A stretch of DNA of 64,000 nt. Source: Rhizorhabdus sp049889055 (GTDB lineage Bacteria > Pseudomonadota > Alphaproteobacteria > Sphingomonadales > Sphingomonadaceae). The notes beneath the pieces are model-generated. The model was not told the DNA's origin and did not search any database. It was given only the letters and a program-made list of their open reading frames with translations. Below are positions 42,509 through 51,137 of the stretch, one piece after another; the stretch's first letter is position 1; each line of letters begins with the position of its first letter. A program made the position numbers and the translations under genes. Where the stretch lies: contig NZ_JBLTWO010000002.1 of NCBI RefSeq assembly GCF_049889055.1, positions 310,001-374,000 on the forward strand, in the 5' to 3' direction.

Positions 42509-43879
42509 ATGTCGACCCGGATGCCCGAACTCCGGGAGCTGACCGACGAAGCGGACCGGCTGCTGATGGCTCACCTTTCGGAGGTGCGCGATTATACCCA
42601 GGCCTTCCACGCGCGGGCGCAGGAGGCCGGGATCGTGACGATCGACGGGACAGGCTGGGCGGTCCGGCCCATGCTGCTGCCCGCCGGCCGGCTCCGCTTC
42701 GTCGGCACGGCGTTCCATCGCGCGATGGAATTGCTGCGCCGCGATATACGTGCGCTGTCGGCGGATCCGGGGCGGCTGAACGAATGCTATCCGTTTGGCC
42801 CGGCGCTCGGCAGCGCGCTTGATGTCGGCGCGGGTTGTGAAAGTCCGTTCTTCCACAGCCATTACCGGCCCGACGGATTCCTGTTCGAGGACCGCTATCA
42901 ACTGTCGGAAATCAATTTCGGCAACGGCATTCTCGTCAGCATCGCCTATACCGAATGGACCGCGCAATATTGGGCGGGGCATCCGGTCCTGCGCCGCATG
43001 GGGTTGCACCATGCACGCTATCATCCGCGACCGTTTCAGCGCTACATCGCTGCGGTCCGTCGCGCCGCGCGGCCGGTCGAGCGACCGACCATAGCCTTCC
43101 TCGCGCATTCGGCGGAATTGGCGGAGCTGCGCAGTTTTCCCGAACGCGTGTTCCGTCAGATCGACTTCGGCGTTCAGCAGTTCAAGGCGGCGGGTCTTTC
43201 GGTGCGGATCGTCGATGAAACGGGCATCGCGCTCGATTCGTCAGGGGATCCGGTCTTCGCCAGCGATGGCGCCGCCATCGACGCCGTCATGCTGATCACC
43301 GTCAACACGAGCTTTCTGGATCACCCCGAACATTTCGCCCCGGGCGGTCCGTTCCATGACTTTCGCGGGGCGCGGATCGGCAACGTTGCGATCGTCAAGC
43401 CGCTGGCGGGACTGTTGATGGACAAGGGCGCGCTGCCACGGCTTGGGGAATTGGGTGCACGCCGGACGATGCCGGATGGTTTTGCCTTCGACGTCACGCA
43501 CACCGAGCATCCCAGCCGAAACCTGCCGGGTTGGTATGAAGACGATCAAGCGGGGTGGGTGATCAAGCGCGCCTTTGATGGCAAGGATACGCACCCCGGT
43601 ATCGCCCGTTCGCCGACAGAATGGCTGCGGCGCGTATCGCGCGCGACGCGCGGCCCCGGCTATGTCGCGCAACGCTACGTCTCGCTGCCCAAGGCGCGCA
43701 TTCCCGTGCTCGTCGATGGCCAGCATATCGAATGGGTCGAGAGTCGAGTCGAGACGTCGAGCTTCATGATCGGTGGACGCAACGTGGGGACCGGCATTCG
43801 GCATGCGCCCGATGCAGAGGGACATGTGATGACGGATTTCCCCGATGGCTATGGGTACACCACGGCGCTGGCTCTATGA
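42509..43879 (+). CDS. ATP-grasp-like ligase (circularly permuted type), copy 2
   Basis: 456 residues from the ATG at 42509 (a TTG at 42500 overlapping the upstream stop is the alternative). LSEINFGNGIL, WVIKRAFDGKDTHPGIARSP, PGYVAQRYVSLPKARIPVL and IEWVESRVETSSFMIGG match the permuted ATP-grasp pattern better than copy 1. It would activate a carboxylate on a peptide or small molecule. The stop overlaps the ATG of the LanB-like gene, placing both in one unit with the 118-residue protein. Confidence 0.65.
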   Translation: MSTRMPELRELTDEADRLLMAHLSEVRDYTQAFHARAQEAGIVTIDGTGWAVRPMLLPAGRLRFVGTAFHRAMELLRRDIRALSADPGRLNECYPFGPALGSALDVGAGCESPFFHSHYRPDGFLFEDRYQLSEINFGNGILVSIAYTEWTAQYWAGHPVLRRMGLHHARYHPRPFQRYIAAVRRAARPVERPTIAFLAHSAELAELRSFPERVFRQIDFGVQQFKAAGLSVRIVDETGIALDSSGDPVFASDGAAIDAVMLITVNTSFLDHPEHFAPGGPFHDFRGARIGNVAIVKPLAGLLMDKGALPRLGELGARRTMPDGFAFDVTHTEHPSRNLPGWYEDDQAGWVIKRAFDGKDTHPGIARSPTEWLRRVSRATRGPGYVAQRYVSLPKARIPVLVDGQHIEWVESRVETSSFMIGGRNVGTGIRHAPDAEGHVMTDFPDGYGYTTALAL

Positions 43880-45954
43880 GGATTGCGCTGTCGGAGGGAT
43901 GGACGCTCTGGCCGATCGGACTCTTGCGCGGCGCCGGGCTGCCATTTTCGGTATTTGAAACGGCGCTTGGCAGTTCCGAAAATGCCGTCCGCGCGGCGCG
44001 CATGCCGCTCTTCCGGGAAGCCGTCGCGTGGCAGAACCGGCGGATATTGGCTACCGCGCTCGACCGACTGGCGGTCGATGTCCCGCTCGATAAAAAGGCG
44101 CGGCAATCGCTGCGGGTCGTCGCCCGCTATGTGCAGCGCTACACCGCCAAGAACGACACGATCGGCTTCTTTGGCCCGCTTGGATGGGCGCGGCTCGTCC
44201 CGGAAGCGCCGGGTGCGTTCGTGCCCGCCGATGCGTTGGTTGCGGCCCGACGGGTGAGTTTCGAACCCTGGGCGGTAAAGGCCATCGTCAACGCCTGTCC
44301 GCAGGCCCGCGTTGCCACGCCGGTCAGGTTGGCGGCGCATCTTCGGCAGGACGGTGATCGGCTGATCGGGCCGGAACAGGAGCGCGCGCTGACGGCCGAC
44401 GAACTGCGTGTGCTCCGCGAGGCGGTCGGCAAGCCCCGCAGCGCGATCGCGGACACCCATGAGGGAGATCGGGCACTGTGCGACCAATTGATCGACGAGG
44501 GCGTGCTGGTCGCCGACGTGCCGGTCGCGGTGGCGCATGATCCCGCAGAAAAGGCGCCGCCGTCACCGCTCTTCGCGCATTTCCAAACATTGATCGGCGA
44601 TCTGGCCGGAAGCGCGGGCGATGCCGAAAAGGTCGCGGCGGCAATCGAACGGATCGAAACCGAATTTGAACGGCACACCGGGAGAGGGGCGACACGCGCG
44701 CCGGGCCAGACCTATGCCGGCCGAACGCTCGTCTATGAAGATTGTCGGCGCGGTGGCGACCTGACTCTGGGCAAGGCGGCGCTCGACCGGGTATTGGGCG
44801 TGCTGGCGCTGATGGGACAAGTTGCGCGTGGTTACAGCTTCTCCGTTGGCCAATCCGTATGTGCGGAAATGCTGCGGATTTTCCGTGAGCAGCAGCGCGC
44901 TTGTGTTCCGTTGCCTCGCTTCTGGCGGCTGACCGATCCGGTGTTCGAGGTGGAGCGTCCCCGCGCGGTGGCGGATGCCGCAAATCGCCTCGCACAGGAT
45001 TGGGCGGCTGCCTTCTCGGCGCGGGAAGCCATCTCCTTGCAAGACGCGGAGGCGATGCTCGCGCCGCACTTGCACGCGCCTTCGCCGGGCTGGCCGGGCG
45101 CGCGGCACCATTCGCCCGATCTGATGTGGCAGGCCGAAAGTGCCGAGCACCTGCTGACCGGTGGCGGCATCCCGATCCTCGCCGAATTCCATCCGGGCGT
45201 ATCGACTTTCACGACGCTCAGCGTGCTGGGGCTGGCACCCGATCGCGCGGCTTTGGAGGCACTATGGGCCGAGGACTTCCCGGAGCCGCTGATCAGCCCG
45301 ATCCCGCATGAAATCTTTGCCCGCTCTACCCAGGATGCGCGGCTTGCGGCGTCGCACGTGCACATCGATACCGGGCATGGCTATGTTGCGGCCGGCGATC
45401 GATCCGAAACGATCCGTGCGGCCGATCTCGGCGTGGTCGAAGCCGACGGGCGACTGTGGGCCGTCAGCCTGGACGGCCGGCACCGCTTCGATCTGATGGC
45501 TGTGTTCGAGCGCCGCATCAAATTGCGCGCCGCGGTTGCTTTCCCGGTGGGACCGGCCGGGCCCGGACCGCGGCTGACCATCGATGGCGTGATCGTCCGC
45601 CGCGCGTGCTGGCGCGCAGTGCCGCCACCGCTGCCGCGCGATCGGTTTCGACCGGCATTCCGCGAGATATTGCGTAGCTGGATCAGGGGGATGGGCGCGC
45701 CCGAGCGGGTTTTCGTCCGGCTGCCGCGCGAAGTGAAGCCGGTGTTGGTCGACATCCGGTCCGACCTGTCTTTGGACATGCTTGCCGCCATGCTTGATGG
45801 CGACGCGGTGGTGCTGAGCGAGATGGTCCCCGATGGAGACGGGCTCTGGCTCGCGGATGCTGCAGGGGAACGCTATACGTCCGAACTTCGTCTCACCCTG
45901 TGCGATCCGCTGCCGTACGACGGCGCTCGCGTCTGGCGACCGCCCGCATCGTAG
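43876..45954 (+). CDS. LanB-like protein, glutamylation/aminoacyl-transfer domain only
   Basis: 692 residues from the ATG at 43876; the frame open from 43621 is a shadow of the upstream gene. RYTAKNDTIGFFGPLGWARL corresponds to the conserved LanB stretch near the tRNA-Glu-using active site. No C-terminal elimination (SpaB_C) domain is seen here or elsewhere in the window, so it resembles split dehydratases or the peptide aminoacyl-tRNA ligases (PEARLs) that add an amino acid from aminoacyl-tRNA to a peptide end. Last gene of the operon; the convergent ECH gene ends 24 bp away. Confidence 0.75.
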   Translation: MRIALSEGWTLWPIGLLRGAGLPFSVFETALGSSENAVRAARMPLFREAVAWQNRRILATALDRLAVDVPLDKKARQSLRVVARYVQRYTAKNDTIGFFGPLGWARLVPEAPGAFVPADALVAARRVSFEPWAVKAIVNACPQARVATPVRLAAHLRQDGDRLIGPEQERALTADELRVLREAVGKPRSAIADTHEGDRALCDQLIDEGVLVADVPVAVAHDPAEKAPPSPLFAHFQTLIGDLAGSAGDAEKVAAAIERIETEFERHTGRGATRAPGQTYAGRTLVYEDCRRGGDLTLGKAALDRVLGVLALMGQVARGYSFSVGQSVCAEMLRIFREQQRACVPLPRFWRLTDPVFEVERPRAVADAANRLAQDWAAAFSAREAISLQDAEAMLAPHLHAPSPGWPGARHHSPDLMWQAESAEHLLTGGGIPILAEFHPGVSTFTTLSVLGLAPDRAALEALWAEDFPEPLISPIPHEIFARSTQDARLAASHVHIDTGHGYVAAGDRSETIRAADLGVVEADGRLWAVSLDGRHRFDLMAVFERRIKLRAAVAFPVGPAGPGPRLTIDGVIVRRACWRAVPPPLPRDRFRPAFREILRSWIRGMGAPERVFVRLPREVKPVLVDIRSDLSLDMLAAMLDGDAVVLSEMVPDGDGLWLADAAGERYTSELRLTLCDPLPYDGARVWRPPAS

Positions 45955-45978
45955 CGGACCGCATGCGACCTTGCGGCG

Positions 45979-46755
45979 TCATCGCCCTTCGAAACGCGGC
46001 GGTCGGCGTTCGAGGAAAGCGCTTAAGCCCTCCTTCCTGTCCTCCGTCCCCAGCAAGGCTCGACGGCGCGTCCGTTCGCACTCCAATGCAGCGTCGAGTC
46101 CGGCCGCTTCGATATGGCGCTGGGTCGCCTTGATCGCTTGTACGGCGAGCGGGCCCTGTGCCGCGATACCGTGCGCGGTCTCGAGGGCATCGGCGCGCAA
46201 TCGATCATCATCGCAGAGCCGATTGACCAGCCCCACCCGCTGCGCGGTTTCCGCGTCGATGATGCGGCCGGTGTAGAGCAGCTCGCGCGCGAGACGGGGG
46301 CCAACTGTGCGTTGCAGGAAATAGGTCGCGCCGAGGCCGGGCATGGTGCCGAGCTTCACCTCCGGCATGCCGAAGCGTGCGGATCGGTCGGCGAGGATGA
46401 AGTCGCAGGCCAGCGCCACCTCCAGACCGCCACCAATCGCGGCACCGTTAACCGCAGCGATGATCGGAACTGGGGCCGCGACGATCGCACGCGCGGCGGA
46501 TTGCGCCCGTTCGCTATACGCAAACAATGCCTCTGGCGACATTGCGATCGACTCGGCAAGATCGGTCCCCGCGAGGAAGGCCGGACCTTCTGCAGCTAGT
46601 ACCGCCGCGCGACAATGGCCATCGAGGCCCGTCGCGAAAGCGATCAGCGCGTCGAGCAGTGCGTCGTTGAGCGTATTGAGGCCCTCGTCGCGGTGGAATG
46701 TCGCAACGGTGACCGCGCCGAAAGTTTCGACGCGCAACTGGGTGCGGGGTTTCAC
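45979..46755 (-). CDS. enoyl-CoA hydratase/isomerase family protein
   Basis: 258 residues, crotonase fold. Both catalytic Glu positions of hydratases are present: GGGLEVALACD and FGMPEVKLGTMPG. The oxyanion-hole Ala/Gly region (AFLAGTDL, NGAAIGGG) is kept. It should hydrate or isomerise an acyl thioester. Last gene of a coupled minus-strand operon (ketosynthase-thioesterase-aldo-keto reductase-hydratase); its ATG overlaps the reductase stop. Confidence 0.92.
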   Translation of the reverse strand: MKPRTQLRVETFGAVTVATFHRDEGLNTLNDALLDALIAFATGLDGHCRAAVLAAEGPAFLAGTDLAESIAMSPEALFAYSERAQSAARAIVAAPVPIIAAVNGAAIGGGLEVALACDFILADRSARFGMPEVKLGTMPGLGATYFLQRTVGPRLARELLYTGRIIDAETAQRVGLVNRLCDDDRLRADALETAHGIAAQGPLAVQAIKATQRHIEAAGLDAALECERTRRRALLGTEDRKEGLSAFLERRPPRFEGR

Positions 46756-47699
46756 TCCGCGCTCCGGGCGGCGGCTCCGACGGCAGCGAACAATCCCGCA
46801 TCGAAAGGGAGATCCAGCGCGCCGCGCACGAGCTGTTCGAGTTGGCGCGGCGTGCGCGCGCCAAGCATCACAATCGTGACCGACGGGTGGTTAAGCAACC
46901 ACCAGACCGCCAGCGCGGGGAGGGAGGTTCCGTGCGCTGCGGCGAGCGCCTGCAATCCGGCGATCCGCTCGTCGAGCCCGGGCTTCCAGAGGTGGGCGTA
47001 GAGATCGGCGCGCAGCGCAAGGCGGCGCCCTTCGGGTATTTTCTCGGCATAGGCATAGGCACCTCCAAGCAATCCTCCAGCCAGTGGCGAATAGCAGGTG
47101 TAAGCGAGTCCGTTGTCTCGGCACGTCGCCATCATGCCGTTCTCCGCGTCCACCCGATCCAGCAGATTGAACCTGTTCTGGACCAGGGCGGGGCGATGCC
47201 CTGCGGACGCACATGCCGCGACATCGTCAGCGCCGACGTTCGAAACGCCGAATGCCCCGATCAGCCCTTCCGCTTGCAGCTGGCCCATCGTGTCCATCAC
47301 CTGGGACCACGCGACATTGGGGTCGGGAATATGCGCGAGGTAGAAATCGAGCGCCTCGACCCCCAGTCGGGCGCGCGACAGCTGCAGTTCGCGTTCGATC
47401 GTTGCGGGCTTCAGGCCCCCGCGAAGGCCGACCTTTGAGGAAATTTTGACCTGCGCGCGTTCGTCTTCGCTGCGGGTACGGAGCCACCTGCCGATCATCG
47501 CCTCGCTGGCCCCATCGGCATAAGACCCCGCAGTGTCGATCAGTGTGATGCCGAGCGACAGCGCACAATCGAGCAGGGCATGCGCCTCGGCTTCGCTCTC
47601 GCCCTGGCCGATCAACCGGCGCGCGCTGCCGATGCCGCCGAAATTTGCCGCGCCAAGTGCCAGTGCCGAGACGCTCTGCCCCGCCAGTGCGCGCATCAT
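46752..47699 (-). CDS. aldo-keto reductase
   Basis: 315 residues. Catalytic tetrad visible: Asp and Tyr in DTAGSYADG, Lys in ISSKVGLRGG and His in FYLAHIPDP; cofactor-binding FGVSN and CYSPLAGGLLGG follow. NADPH-dependent reduction of a carbonyl is expected. The ATG at 47699 overlaps the thioesterase stop (TGATG); a GTG three bases upstream or the ATG at 47711 are alternatives. Confidence 0.92.
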   Translation of the reverse strand: MMRALAGQSVSALALGAANFGGIGSARRLIGQGESEAEAHALLDCALSLGITLIDTAGSYADGASEAMIGRWLRTRSEDERAQVKISSKVGLRGGLKPATIERELQLSRARLGVEALDFYLAHIPDPNVAWSQVMDTMGQLQAEGLIGAFGVSNVGADDVAACASAGHRPALVQNRFNLLDRVDAENGMMATCRDNGLAYTCYSPLAGGLLGGAYAYAEKIPEGRRLALRADLYAHLWKPGLDERIAGLQALAAAHGTSLPALAVWWLLNHPSVTIVMLGARTPRQLEQLVRGALDLPFDAGLFAAVGAAARSAE

Positions 47700-48205
47700 C
47701 ACAGCCGCCACGCTTCGGGAAAGGGCAGGTCAAGATCGCCCTCGCAAGCATCGGACGGTGCGTGCAAGATGGTGAAATGCCCGGTGTAGGTCGCCGCCGG
47801 GTCGCCCGTTGCTGCCCGCACCTGCGCGCTCGCCGAGAGGCGGACCTTGCCGATGTCATACAGCGGGTCGAGATCGATCGTCGGCAGCGCCTCGCAACTT
47901 GCCCGGAAATCACGCTCGATCGGCTGGTGCAGGCGAAACTCGCTATGCCGCAGGACGATGCGCGCGCTGACCCGCCGCGCCCACATCCAGCGTACGAGCA
48001 ACAGCCACGGCGCGAGCGCGGCCGTCGTAAAGACGCCGGGCCCGAACGCGGTGCCGCGGTGGTTCCGCGTCGGCGCGATCGGCGCCGCCAGCGCGATCCG
48101 CTCGGGCTCGAAGGTGATGAGGCGGACGTCAAGGTATCGCGTCATGGGGATCCGCTCGTGCAGCGCGTCGCTCAGCCGCGCCAGCGTTTCTGCATCCGCG
48201 TTCAT
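47699..48205 (-). CDS. hotdog-fold thioesterase (YiiD C-terminal type)
   Basis: 168 residues from the ATG at 48205; the longer frame above it is a shadow of the ketosynthase. ERIPMTRYLDVRL, NHRGTAFGPGVFTTAALAPW and the later beta-strands match the YiiD_C thioesterase domain. It would release or edit an acyl chain made by the ketosynthase. Its ATG overlaps the ketosynthase stop (ATGA). Confidence 0.75.
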   Translation of the reverse strand: MNADAETLARLSDALHERIPMTRYLDVRLITFEPERIALAAPIAPTRNHRGTAFGPGVFTTAALAPWLLLVRWMWARRVSARIVLRHSEFRLHQPIERDFRASCEALPTIDLDPLYDIGKVRLSASAQVRAATGDPAATYTGHFTILHAPSDACEGDLDLPFPEAWRL

Positions 48206-50994
48206 CCGCGCGGCGCGCCCGCAATGATGACGTGATAATGCGTCCCCCCCGGGCTGGCCGCGCTGATCGTGGCGAAACGCGCCTCGGCGATGCTGAGAGG
48301 ACGGGTCGGGATGGCGATGCCATCTCTTTCGGCGTAGGCCGGGTCGGCGCCGCGCGTCGGGGGTAATTCGCCCTGGTTCAGCGCGAACAGCGCTTTGATC
48401 AGGCTCCCCGCCGCTGCAGACGCGCCGCAATGGCCGATGTCGGGCATGACCGATCCGAGCGGCAGCGCCTCGCGTCGCCCACGATAGGCGGCCGCCGTCG
48501 CAGCGATCTCGGCGCGGTCGGCAGACGGTACGCCGCATCCGAACCCTTCGACGAAGGCAACCTCGTCGGGTGTTACCCCCGCCCTTGCGTGCGCGGCGCG
48601 AATTGCCTGTTCGAGCGCGGCGGTGGAAACGAGCTGCGACGGCATATCGGTGGCGACCGCGCTCCCGATCCCGTGGATGACGCCGAGAATCGGGTCGCCT
48701 CGCCGTTTCGCATCGGCAAGCCGGCGCAATACAAACACGCTTGCCCCTTCGCCCGGCAGATAGCCGTCCGATGTCCCGGCGAAGGCGATTGGCCGGCCGG
48801 AGTGGGACAGCTGACCCAGCGCACATTCCTCCGCCAGCCGAGAGACGCCGGATCGCATTTCGGCGCTGGCGCACAGCACGGCATCCACCGCCGGGTCGGC
48901 GAGGCGCCTGCCTGCAACCTCCAGCGCAGCAATGAACGACGCGCCGCCGCCAGCCTCTACTGCGCAGATCGGCCCCGTCAGGTCGAAGGCGCGCGCGATC
49001 CGGGCCGCGGTGAAACTGGGCGAGAGGTTGAAGAGGCTCGACGCCGACAGCGGCGGCAGATCGGCTGCGAGACACCGCATCGCGGTCTTGAGCGTCCGCT
49101 CCCGTTCGCGCGGGCACCGACCGCGCCCGGCCATCGCGCCGCGCAGGTGATGCTCGATCTCGGGCAGGCGCGCGGAGGCGACCTGTTTCAGGCCAAAGTC
49201 GCTGCAATGGTCGGCGGCCAGTACCACCGCGACATTGCTGCCCGGCGGTATGGAAGAACTGCGCGCCGCCTCCTGCGCGAGATCGATCATCAGGTAGTGC
49301 AGGGGATCGTACCGCGCGATGTCGGCTGGACGCTCCCCGAAGGCGGCGGCCCGACGGGCCCATACTAAGGGATCGAGCGCCAGCCTGGCACCGAAGTTTG
49401 TGTAGATGCCCGGATGCTCGCGCCGCCACGCCTTTTGCGCATCCGCTTCTTCAGCCAAACTTCTCCATCCCGCCGACAGCGGCTGCGGTCGGAAAGGCGC
49501 GTGACCGTGCCGAAGGTTGCGGTGCAGCGTTTCCAGGTCCGGCGCATCGGCGAAACGGGCCGCCATGCCGACGATAGCGATGGACTCCGGCGCACCGGCG
49601 ACCGCGGCGGCACTCGGGGCGGCGGGGAGGGCGGTTGGCGGTGCTTCGACCAGTACATGATAATTCTGCCCGCCACTGGCGATCGCGCTGATCCCTGCGC
49701 GCCGCGGCGATACGCGATCGGCGCTGGCGTGGTGCGGATCTGTGGGGCCGACGTTGACGGCATTGAAACGATCGAACGCGGCCCGCGCGCTGTTCGGGCG
49801 GACGGGCTGAAATAGCGCCTCCGCTTCGAACAGCGCGAGCGCAGCCACCAGATTGGCAAGCCCTGCTGCTTCCTTGGCGTGGCCAATATGCCCTTTGATC
49901 GACCGGATTGGGATCGGTTGCGATGCCCCGCCATGCGCGCGAATGTAAGAATCGAAGACTTCGGCCTCGATCGCGTCGCCGACGCGCGTGCCGCTGCCAT
50001 GCGTCAGGTACAGGTCGACCGTTCTTGGGACTATCCCCGCCGACTCGTGCGCGCGCGCGATCGCGAGGCCGTGGCCGCGTGGATTAGGCGACAGCATGTA
50101 GCGTTCGCGCGCGCCGTCATTCGCCCCGCCGATACCGCGAACGATAGCCCGTACCGGGAGGCCTTTGCGCACCGCGTAGCCCAGTGTGGTTACGACAAGC
50201 AGCACGACGCCGTCCGAAATCACGGTGCCGCCATTGTCGTCGGTGAACGGAAAACACCCTTCGCGCGCGAGCAGCCCGGCGTTGGAGTAGAGGACCTGAT
50301 TGACGGTATCGACATAGGACAGCGCTCCCGCCAGCGCGAACGGCGCGCCCTGCGCAACTTCGAACGCCGCCATGTCCAGCGCTGCCAACCCCCCGGTGCA
50401 ATTGCCATCCACGACAATTGCTTTGCCGGTCGTGCCCATGGCACCGGCGAGCGCCGCGGGAAGATGATGCAGCGCTCGCTCGCCTGCTCGCGCGGGATGC
50501 AGCGTTGTCGCCAGGCTGGCGCGAACCTCGGCAGCGATGGCGGCATTCTCGGCGAAGGAGAATTCGTCCGGGTGCGCCCCGGCGACAAGTGCGGGTAGCA
50601 AATCACCGGCCGCAGCCAGCAGTCCCGCGTCGTAAATCGCTGGACCACCGCCGCGCGAATGGCCGAGGAAGATCGGAACGGCCTGTCCGGCGGTGGCCTC
50701 CTTCGACAGTTGCGCCGATCGAAGCGCGCGATCGAGTGCTTCCAAGAGCCAGGTGCGCGCGACAGTCGCGTCGTGTGGCCCGCTATCTGCAAGAGCGCCA
50801 CCGCGCAAACTGGACAGGCGCGCATCACCCTGTCGTGCCTGCGGATCGAAGTAAATATCCGGGTCGATCCGCCCGGCCGGAAAATCGCCGTAACACATCC
50901 GGCCTTCGCGTAGGACTGTAGCCAGTTCGTGCGACGTGCATGCGCCGGGCAAGGCGAAACCGTACCCGGTGATGACAATGCTCGCTGCATCCAT
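48202..50994 (-). CDS. tandem ketosynthase, second domain degenerate
   Basis: 930 residues with two ketosynthase domains. Domain 1 has Cys199 (VVDGNCTGGL), His332 (LTHGSGTRVGD) and His372 (IKGHIGH), a complete KS triad. In domain 2 (from about residue 465) the Cys site reads VEAGGGAS, the first His site reads EGFGCGV and Lys of the last motif is Met (LGSVMPDIGH), so it should be inactive, like a chain-length factor fused to its partner. No acyl carrier, acyltransferase or ketoreductase domains are attached. AGGGGG lies about ten bases before the ATG at 50994, preferred over 51018. Confidence 0.85.
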   Translation of the reverse strand: MDAASIVITGYGFALPGACTSHELATVLREGRMCYGDFPAGRIDPDIYFDPQARQGDARLSSLRGGALADSGPHDATVARTWLLEALDRALRSAQLSKEATAGQAVPIFLGHSRGGGPAIYDAGLLAAAGDLLPALVAGAHPDEFSFAENAAIAAEVRASLATTLHPARAGERALHHLPAALAGAMGTTGKAIVVDGNCTGGLAALDMAAFEVAQGAPFALAGALSYVDTVNQVLYSNAGLLAREGCFPFTDDNGGTVISDGVVLLVVTTLGYAVRKGLPVRAIVRGIGGANDGARERYMLSPNPRGHGLAIARAHESAGIVPRTVDLYLTHGSGTRVGDAIEAEVFDSYIRAHGGASQPIPIRSIKGHIGHAKEAAGLANLVAALALFEAEALFQPVRPNSARAAFDRFNAVNVGPTDPHHASADRVSPRRAGISAIASGGQNYHVLVEAPPTALPAAPSAAAVAGAPESIAIVGMAARFADAPDLETLHRNLRHGHAPFRPQPLSAGWRSLAEEADAQKAWRREHPGIYTNFGARLALDPLVWARRAAAFGERPADIARYDPLHYLMIDLAQEAARSSSIPPGSNVAVVLAADHCSDFGLKQVASARLPEIEHHLRGAMAGRGRCPRERERTLKTAMRCLAADLPPLSASSLFNLSPSFTAARIARAFDLTGPICAVEAGGGASFIAALEVAGRRLADPAVDAVLCASAEMRSGVSRLAEECALGQLSHSGRPIAFAGTSDGYLPGEGASVFVLRRLADAKRRGDPILGVIHGIGSAVATDMPSQLVSTAALEQAIRAAHARAGVTPDEVAFVEGFGCGVPSADRAEIAATAAAYRGRREALPLGSVMPDIGHCGASAAAGSLIKALFALNQGELPPTRGADPAYAERDGIAIPTRPLSIAEARFATISAASPGGTHYHVIIAGAPRG

Positions 50995-51055
50995 TTCTGG
51001 TGCGCCCCCTGAAGGCATTTATGACGATAGAGGGCTGTCAGCGGGCTTAGTGTCA

Positions 51056-51075
51056 ACCTACTCCCATTGGTAGGT
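51056..51075. promoter_or_regulatory. inverted repeat operator between divergent genes
   Basis: ACCTAC (51056-51061), 8-bp spacer, GTAGGT (51070-51075), extendable to GTCxACCTAC and its complement. It lies 62 bp from both divergent starts (50994 and 51138), the place of a shared operator, and has the size of a TetR-type site. No TetR gene is in the window. Confidence 0.5.
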
Positions 51076-51137
51076 CGACAGCTACAAGTGAATCTTGGAC
51101 AAAGACGATCTATAGGTCCTTCACGCCGGAAATTCGC

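Noticed and set aside
43621..43875. N-terminal extension of the LanB-like gene
   Set aside because: This part overlaps the upstream ATP-grasp coding sequence and is Arg-rich; the ATG at 43876 overlapping the upstream stop is the better start.
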